A stretch of 11,016 bases of DNA, from the NCBI GenBank assembly GCA_014762585.1, contig JABURN010000063.1, forward strand, positions 1-11,016. Reading direction: 5' to 3'. Position 1 is the stretch's first letter; each line of letters opens with the position of its first letter. Below are positions 7,221-11,016 of this stretch, piece after piece. Below the pieces are notes generated by a model. That model saw nothing but the letters and a program-made list of their open reading frames with translations, was not told where the DNA came from and made no database searches. This stretch comes from Methylophaga sp. (GTDB lineage Bacteria; Pseudomonadota; Gammaproteobacteria; Nitrosococcales; Methylophagaceae). The position numbers were made by a program, and so were the translations under genes.

Positions 7221-8273
7221 GTGGCTGAACCGCTGATTATTGCCGGTGAAGAAATCAAGCCGGGCCAGAATCGAATTATCGAAGTTCCCTTACCTGATCT
7301 CTACATGCATACCGCACTGAGCATGCCGGTGCAGGTGATCAGTGGCCGTCGTTCCGGTCCGGTGATGTTTGTCTCTGCTGCTGTTCATGGCGATGAAATT
7401 AATGGTGTCGAGATTATCCGCCGACTGGTGAAAAGCAAGAGTCTGAAAGGTCTTCGTGGGACCTTGATTGCCATCCCGGTAGTGAATGTCTATGGCTTTT
7501 TGAACCAATCTCGCTATTTGCCGGATCGTCGGGATCTGAACCGCTGCTTCCCGGGATCTGATGAAGGTTCTCTGGCTGCGCGTCTGGCACATTGTTTTAT
7601 GACAGAAGTTGTCCAGAACTGCAGCCACGGTATTGATCTGCACACGGCAGCTATCCACCGTGACAATCTGCCACAGATGCGTGCGGATCTCTCAAACCCC
7701 GATGTGGAAGCCATGGCGAGAGCCTTTGATGCACCGGTCATGGTCAACTCCGGATTAATAGAGGGCTCACTGCGCTATGCGGCGCAACAGGCTAATGTAC
7801 CGGTTGTGGTTTACGAAGCGGGTGAAGCACTGCGTTTCAACGAGCTTGCAATTCGTGCCGGCGTAAAAGGTGTGATAGAAGTCATGCGTAAGATCGGCAT
7901 GCTGGCTCCCTCCCGCCAAAAAGTTAAAAAAAGGGACCCATTTGTCGCCCGCTCCAGCGTCTGGGTAAGAGCACCGCAGAGTGGTATTTTCCGAATGCTG
8001 GTGCCGATGGGCGCAAGTGTGAATAAAGGCGATTTACTGGGTATGGTGGCCGCCCCCTATGGCAAGGACAATTCAGAGACAGAAGTCTTTGCCACCAGTG
8101 CCGGTGTGATTATTGGCAGAACCAATATCCCGCTGGTCAACGAGGGGGAAGCGCTGTTCCATATTGCCCGCTTCAGTAAACCGGATGAAGTAGCAGAAGG
8201 TGTAGAGGCCTTTCATTCCGGTCTCAATCCGGCCACAGACAGCACGCTGCCCGAGGAACTGCCCATCATTTGA
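7221..8273 (+). CDS. AstE/AspA-family zinc deacylase or carboxypeptidase linked to RimK
   Basis: Predicted 350-residue metalloenzyme of the succinylglutamate desuccinylase/aspartoacylase family (M14-like carboxypeptidase fold). Zinc ligands are H56 and E59 in AVHGDEING and H141 in GIDLHT. Further family marks are RRDLNRCFPG (103-112, substrate carboxylate binding) and YEAG with E199 as the probable catalytic base. Residues about 245-316 form the C-terminal beta domain (biotinyl-like). The start is GTG 7221, supported by GGAAGAGG at 7207-7214. It is 2 bases behind rimK. It is neither a canonical AstE, whose arginine succinyltransferase neighbours are absent, nor clearly aspartoacylase. Its position suggests it trims glutamate or another residue from the RimK product, or prepares a substrate for it. 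The 34-residue tail is acidic and shows no motif. Confidence 0.88.
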   Translation: MAEPLIIAGEEIKPGQNRIIEVPLPDLYMHTALSMPVQVISGRRSGPVMFVSAAVHGDEINGVEIIRRLVKSKSLKGLRGTLIAIPVVNVYGFLNQSRYLPDRRDLNRCFPGSDEGSLAARLAHCFMTEVVQNCSHGIDLHTAAIHRDNLPQMRADLSNPDVEAMARAFDAPVMVNSGLIEGSLRYAAQQANVPVVVYEAGEALRFNELAIRAGVKGVIEVMRKIGMLAPSRQKVKKRDPFVARSSVWVRAPQSGIFRMLVPMGASVNKGDLLGMVAAPYGKDNSETEVFATSAGVIIGRTNIPLVNEGEALFHIARFSKPDEVAEGVEAFHSGLNPATDSTLPEELPII

Positions 8274-8292
8274 TGTGTGGGATTCTGAGAAC

Positions 8293-8322
8293 AAAAAAAT
8301 CCTCATGGGCAAGCCCATGAGG
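8293..8322 (-). terminator. Rho-independent terminator of the histidine kinase operon
   Basis: A perfect inverted repeat CCTCATGGGC / GCCCATGAGG (8301-8310 and 8313-8322) has a 2-base centre, so the usable loop is 4-6 bases. On the minus strand it is followed by A and then seven T residues (8293-8299), the classic layout. It lies about 58 bases after the kinase stop. On the plus strand the stem is followed by purines, so it is not a good terminator for the convergent RimK operon. Confidence 0.9.
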
Positions 8323-8358
8323 AGAGAAGAGGGAAAAGGACTGCCATTAAGGCATTCT

Positions 8359-8375
8359 GCATGCCGTCGGCATGC
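8359..8375. promoter_or_regulatory. Palindrome just after the kinase stop codon
   Basis: GCATGCCG, T, CGGCATGC: eight-base inverted arms around one base, 5 bases downstream of the kinase TGA. No T-run follows on either strand. It may be an mRNA 3' stability hairpin or a protein-binding site. An alternative pairing of ATTAAGGCAT (8346-8355) with ATGCCTAAT (8372-8380) competes with it. Confidence 0.4.
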
Positions 8376-8379
8376 CTAA

Positions 8380-9849
8380 TCAGGATACTTTGCTGATTTT
8401 AAAGCTGTCACCCCTCACTTGTGCGGGGGAGGAAAAGCTGTTTGGCAATGTCAGAGAGACCAGACAGCCACCGCTCTGACTTCTTTTTACTTCCAAGCGG
8501 CCACCGATTTTGGCGGCACGGGACTTCATGCTGTTGATGCCATAGCCTCTCTCAATGGCTTCAGAATTGGGGATAAAGCTGCCATTGTCCTCAATGGTAA
8601 TAATGAAGTCCTGACCGTCACGGTAAGCATTGAACTCAATTTCACTGGCACCGGCATGCTTAAGAATGTTGGTAAAAGCTTCTTGCAGAATTCGAAGCAG
8701 ATGAAGCCCGGTCTGAGGTTTGATACCAAGTGCATCCGCATTGGCATCTACCTGCCAGTCCAGCTCAATATCGAGTTGCTCCAGTTTTTTGCTGGTTCTG
8801 TATTTGAAGTCGGCCAGCAACGATCCCATGACACTGTTCTGCATGCTCAGAGAGTGAATAATCAGCCGCAGATCATTGAGACATTCCGTCAGCACTGCAT
8901 GGATATTGCGTGTGACTTCAGAATCTTTTTCCAGCTCAAGTATGGCCAGTGAAGCGACCAACTGACCGCCAATGCCATCGTGCATATCACGCATAATACG
9001 TTCGCGCTCTTCCAGAATCGCTTTGCTGCGTTCCAGATCAATGGTTTCCTGACGTTGCTGAGCCAGCGCTTCGTTTTTCTGCGACAGCTCCTCAACCGTA
9101 TAGCTCAATGAAGCCGTCGCTGCATTCACTTTGTCTTGCAGCTCGGCATCATTTTTTTCCAGCGAATCAATCATGCTGTTGAATGTGCGCTGGAAACTGA
9201 GCAACTCACCACTGCCGTTTTCTTTAACGCGGGCAGAGAAGTTTTTATGTTCCAGATTTTTGGCTGTCGTCATCAGTGCATTGATGGCGTTACTGAGACG
9301 TCGGCTAAAGACATAGACCAGAAAAACACCCAGCATCAGGGCCAGAAAAGCGATTCCCAATACCTTCGTGTAGGCCTCGAAACGTTGTGCTTCGGCGCTG
9401 TTATTAGTAAAGCCGATTTCAATACGACCCAGTGGTGAGAGGCTGGTTTCTACAGCGCCGCTGCTGGAAAAGTCATCCAGATTAGGCCCGTGTGAATAGA
9501 CCGGGAATTGAAATTCCCTGACCTCGCCTTTGGCTTGCTGCCCCGACTTTTCCAGCAGTAACTGACCGGTCGAGTCAATAAAACGGATGAAAGTAAGATC
9601 ATGCGTTCTAATCATTAAATCACCCACTCTGGTCAGTGCGTCAATGTCTCCGGTGTAGAGCGGAAATTCAGATAGCACCGAAGCCTGACTGGCAATACTC
9701 TCGCTCCGTTTGATGATGGCCGATTCAATGTCATCCAGCACATCAAACAGAATAAACAATGACACCACTGAGATGGTCAGCAGCAGGGGAAGAATGGTAA
9801 TGAGCAGTAACTGAGTCTTGAGTCTAGTCGGGAACATCAGTTGCAGCAC
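8380..9849 (-). CDS. NarX-like membrane sensor histidine kinase
   Basis: Predicted inner-membrane two-component sensor, 489 residues from GTG 9849 (485 from ATG 9837). AAGG lies 4 bases before the GTG, while CAGGG is 11 before the ATG; either start is possible. Layout: membrane helix about 13-36, periplasmic sensor about 37-160, second helix about 161-182, HAMP about 183-235, coiled coil about 230-285, HisKA_3 dimerisation domain with ERIMRDMHDGIGGQL (phospho-acceptor H290), and HATPase with N box LQEAFTNILKHAG (388-400), DNG (421-423) and GYGINSM (435-441). All catalytic marks are present. The start overlaps the binding-protein gene by 26 bases, implying coupled translation and a shared signal. 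This family pairs with NarL/LuxR-type regulators, but none is in the window. A strong terminator follows, so the partner must be elsewhere. Confidence 0.93.
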   Translation of the reverse strand: MLQLMFPTRLKTQLLLITILPLLLTISVVSLFILFDVLDDIESAIIKRSESIASQASVLSEFPLYTGDIDALTRVGDLMIRTHDLTFIRFIDSTGQLLLEKSGQQAKGEVREFQFPVYSHGPNLDDFSSSGAVETSLSPLGRIEIGFTNNSAEAQRFEAYTKVLGIAFLALMLGVFLVYVFSRRLSNAINALMTTAKNLEHKNFSARVKENGSGELLSFQRTFNSMIDSLEKNDAELQDKVNAATASLSYTVEELSQKNEALAQQRQETIDLERSKAILEERERIMRDMHDGIGGQLVASLAILELEKDSEVTRNIHAVLTECLNDLRLIIHSLSMQNSVMGSLLADFKYRTSKKLEQLDIELDWQVDANADALGIKPQTGLHLLRILQEAFTNILKHAGASEIEFNAYRDGQDFIITIEDNGSFIPNSEAIERGYGINSMKSRAAKIGGRLEVKRSQSGGCLVSLTLPNSFSSPAQVRGDSFKISKVS

Positions 9850-10723
9850 CCTGCCTTATACTCTCGGGAATGGTAATGTCCAGGGCTCGGGCGATATTGT
9901 CATTGAATGAAATGGTGTGGGGTGGATAAAAGTTTGTTTCATGCATCATCCAGCCCTGGTAATCGTGCCAGTAGGTGATGAGGGCCGCAGTCTCTCTCAC
10001 CGTGTCATAGAGACTGGCATAGACAGAAGCCAGAGCGCCTGCCTTGAGGAAGCTTTTTGAGTAACCAATAACCGGCACTTTATATTTGTAACTCTGATAC
10101 AGCAACCATTTGGCATGCTCACCGGACCATACCCGTGAGTCACGAACAGCGATCAGTGCACCGGCATCCTGCAGTGCGCTGTCAATCGCCTTGGCAGGTT
10201 CCACGTCTGTATCTACTACGACGATATCCAGTTGTACATCAAAAGGTGTTGATAAGCCGGCAATTTCATCACGGATCAATTGATTGTCTTCTGAAACTGC
10301 AATCAGCAGTTTGGTGTTAACAGCACCCTGTACAATTTGAGTTGCCATGTCGAGTTGTCGCTGAAGTGGCTGGTCAAGCAGAACAGCGACCCAGTTGCTG
10401 CTGTAATCGGCCTGTATCAGGCTTTTGTCTACGAATGTGTACAGGTGCGCATTCTGAGGATATTGTCGCTTGCTGAATAAAACGGCGGCCTCGCCAATGC
10501 TGACAATCAGGTCTGTGGGAGCCATATTGTTGGCGGCGGTGCTATCAAGCGTGATGATCTGTGTCGTTGAGCGAAGTTGTTGATCACCAATATGGTTTTT
10601 AATGTCTTCGGCTAACTGGTGATATCCGACTTTGTCTTCAGATAGCAAAATTTGTACATTGTTGGCGTAGGCCGGTGCCAATGTCGCAAACAGCAGGCTG
10701 AGCAATGCCAGTAGACTTTTCAT
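9824..10723 (-). CDS. Periplasmic ABC-type substrate-binding protein, probable sensor partner of the kinase
   Basis: A 299-residue secreted protein. Residues 1-20 are a clear signal peptide (MKSLLALLSLLFATLAPAYA, cut before NN); there is no lipobox Cys, so it should be soluble in the periplasm. The rest alternates beta strands and helices in two lobes (NNVQILLSED, DLIVSIGEAAVLF, TKLLIAVSED, ALIAVRDSRVW, YKVPVIGYSKSFLKAGAL), like the TrpX/ABC_sub_bind family of type I binding proteins. The ATG at 10723 overlaps the stop of a small upstream ORF as ATGA and has no obvious Shine-Dalgarno, so its translation may depend on that ORF. Its 3' end overlaps the kinase start. No permease or ATPase gene accompanies it, so it more likely presents a ligand to the kinase than feeds a transporter. 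The ligand is unknown. Confidence 0.85.
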   Translation of the reverse strand: MKSLLALLSLLFATLAPAYANNVQILLSEDKVGYHQLAEDIKNHIGDQQLRSTTQIITLDSTAANNMAPTDLIVSIGEAAVLFSKRQYPQNAHLYTFVDKSLIQADYSSNWVAVLLDQPLQRQLDMATQIVQGAVNTKLLIAVSEDNQLIRDEIAGLSTPFDVQLDIVVVDTDVEPAKAIDSALQDAGALIAVRDSRVWSGEHAKWLLYQSYKYKVPVIGYSKSFLKAGALASVYASLYDTVRETAALITYWHDYQGWMMHETNFYPPHTISFNDNIARALDITIPESIRQGAATDVPD

Positions 10724-10869
10724 TGTTTTAGGGAGCCTGATAAGACGGCATTGCCAACAGGCAATCCAGTCAGTTGTATGGTTTTATAATCGTAATGTGC
10801 TGAATCAGGCATGTTGCGCCCTCCAAAACTCAAGCATTTCTCAAAACCTGCACAAATTTTTATCTTCAT
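10720..10869 (-). CDS. Possible small ORF (49 residues) upstream of the binding protein
   Basis: A 49-residue reading frame from ATG 10869 with AAAGAG about 7 bases upstream. An earlier in-frame ATG at 10914 would add 15 residues. The peptide starts MKIKICAGFEKCLSFGG (two cysteines, C6 and C12) and ends GNAVLSGSLKQ, with no membrane segment or familiar motif. The stop TGA overlaps the ATG of the binding-protein gene (ATGA), and that gene has no good ribosome site of its own. Those two facts are the main support for real translation, perhaps as a leader peptide. It could also be chance. Confidence 0.35.
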   Translation of the reverse strand: MKIKICAGFEKCLSFGGRNMPDSAHYDYKTIQLTGLPVGNAVLSGSLKQ

Positions 10870-11016
10870 AACGTGCTCTTTAACTTGTGCCGGGTTTGAT
10901 AGCCTAGTTGACATCTTACACCCTTGTTAAAACTGACATAAGCCGTTTGATTTCATGAGGATAAAGCGTTTTCATTGGAATCACATTATCTTTAGATAAT
11001 ACCGAGCAAGGTCGCC
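10870..11016 (-). promoter_or_regulatory. Upstream region of the binding-protein/kinase operon with a palindrome
   Basis: About 150 gene-free, AT-rich bases run to the right edge. The notable element is ATTATCT-TT-AGATAAT at 10985-11000 (seven-base perfect arms), a possible operator. No convincing -35/-10 pair could be assigned for the minus-strand operon. A consensus-like TTGACA on the plus strand at 10908-10913 has no matching -10 at a suitable distance. Confidence 0.35.

Noticed and set aside
8301..8322. Bidirectional terminator also serving the plus-strand RimK operon
   Set aside because: On the plus strand the stem is followed by AGAGAAGAGGG rather than a T-run, so intrinsic termination is unlikely in that direction.
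8378..8400. AATCAG...CTGATTTT as plus-strand terminator of the RimK operon
   Set aside because: The stem is only six AT-rich base pairs with a nine-base loop and a T-run of about four, and it overlaps the kinase coding end.
8419..8952. Plus-strand open frame of 177 codons opposite the histidine kinase
   Set aside because: It is antisense to the HATPase and dimerisation domains, which carry all expected kinase motifs; no ribosome site or motif supports it.
10908..10936. Plus-strand promoter based on TTGACA at 10908-10913
   Set aside because: The hexamer at a 17-base distance is AACTGA, and no TATAAT-like sequence stands at 16-18 bases.

Overview
The window looks like chromosomal DNA from a gram-negative proteobacterium, most likely a gammaproteobacterium. 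The metG fragment and RimK resemble the Escherichia coli proteins residue by residue, GC content is moderate (about 50% by eye), and genes are packed into short operons with ATGA overlaps. A methylotroph- or Thiotrichales-like host is possible, but I cannot fix the genus.

Left edge (1-823, minus strand): the N-terminal 264 codons of methionyl-tRNA synthetase (metG). The frame is broken by an in-frame TAA at 29-31, after which recognisable MetG reading appears to continue to the window edge. From 824 to 1285 there is no gene. This stretch holds an inverted pair of CTCTGTGCCT-type repeats around a GTCATTGCGA...AAGCAATCC-type repeat, followed by a promoter-like region for the next operon.

Region 1286-5045 (plus strand): a tightly spaced operon of a small TPR-like helical protein and a three-subunit succinate dehydrogenase/fumarate reductase (sdhC-sdhA-sdhB). 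The membrane anchor is a single five-helix cytochrome b with four well-spaced histidines. This is the di-heme 'class B' layout of Bacillus, Wolinella and Bacteroidetes, not the SdhC+SdhD layout usual in gammaproteobacteria. A short membrane-anchored Cys/Arg-rich protein of unknown function follows (5120-5503).

Region 5612-8273 (plus strand): a second operon, probably with its own promoter. It encodes a 64-residue membrane peptide, a retropepsin-like aspartic protease (the 'ATP-dependent zinc protease'/RimB family), the ATP-grasp glutamate ligase RimK, and a zinc-dependent AstE/AspA-family deacylase or carboxypeptidase. Together these look like a set that adds and removes amino acids, probably glutamate, on a protein or peptide target.

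Region 8293-10869 (minus strand, convergent with the RimK operon): a signalling operon. It runs from a possible 49-codon small ORF to a secreted periplasmic binding protein with no transporter partner, then to a NarX-like membrane histidine kinase that overlaps it by 26 bases, and ends at a strong rho-independent terminator. No response regulator lies in the window. The last ~150 bases form the upstream region of this operon and contain a short palindrome.
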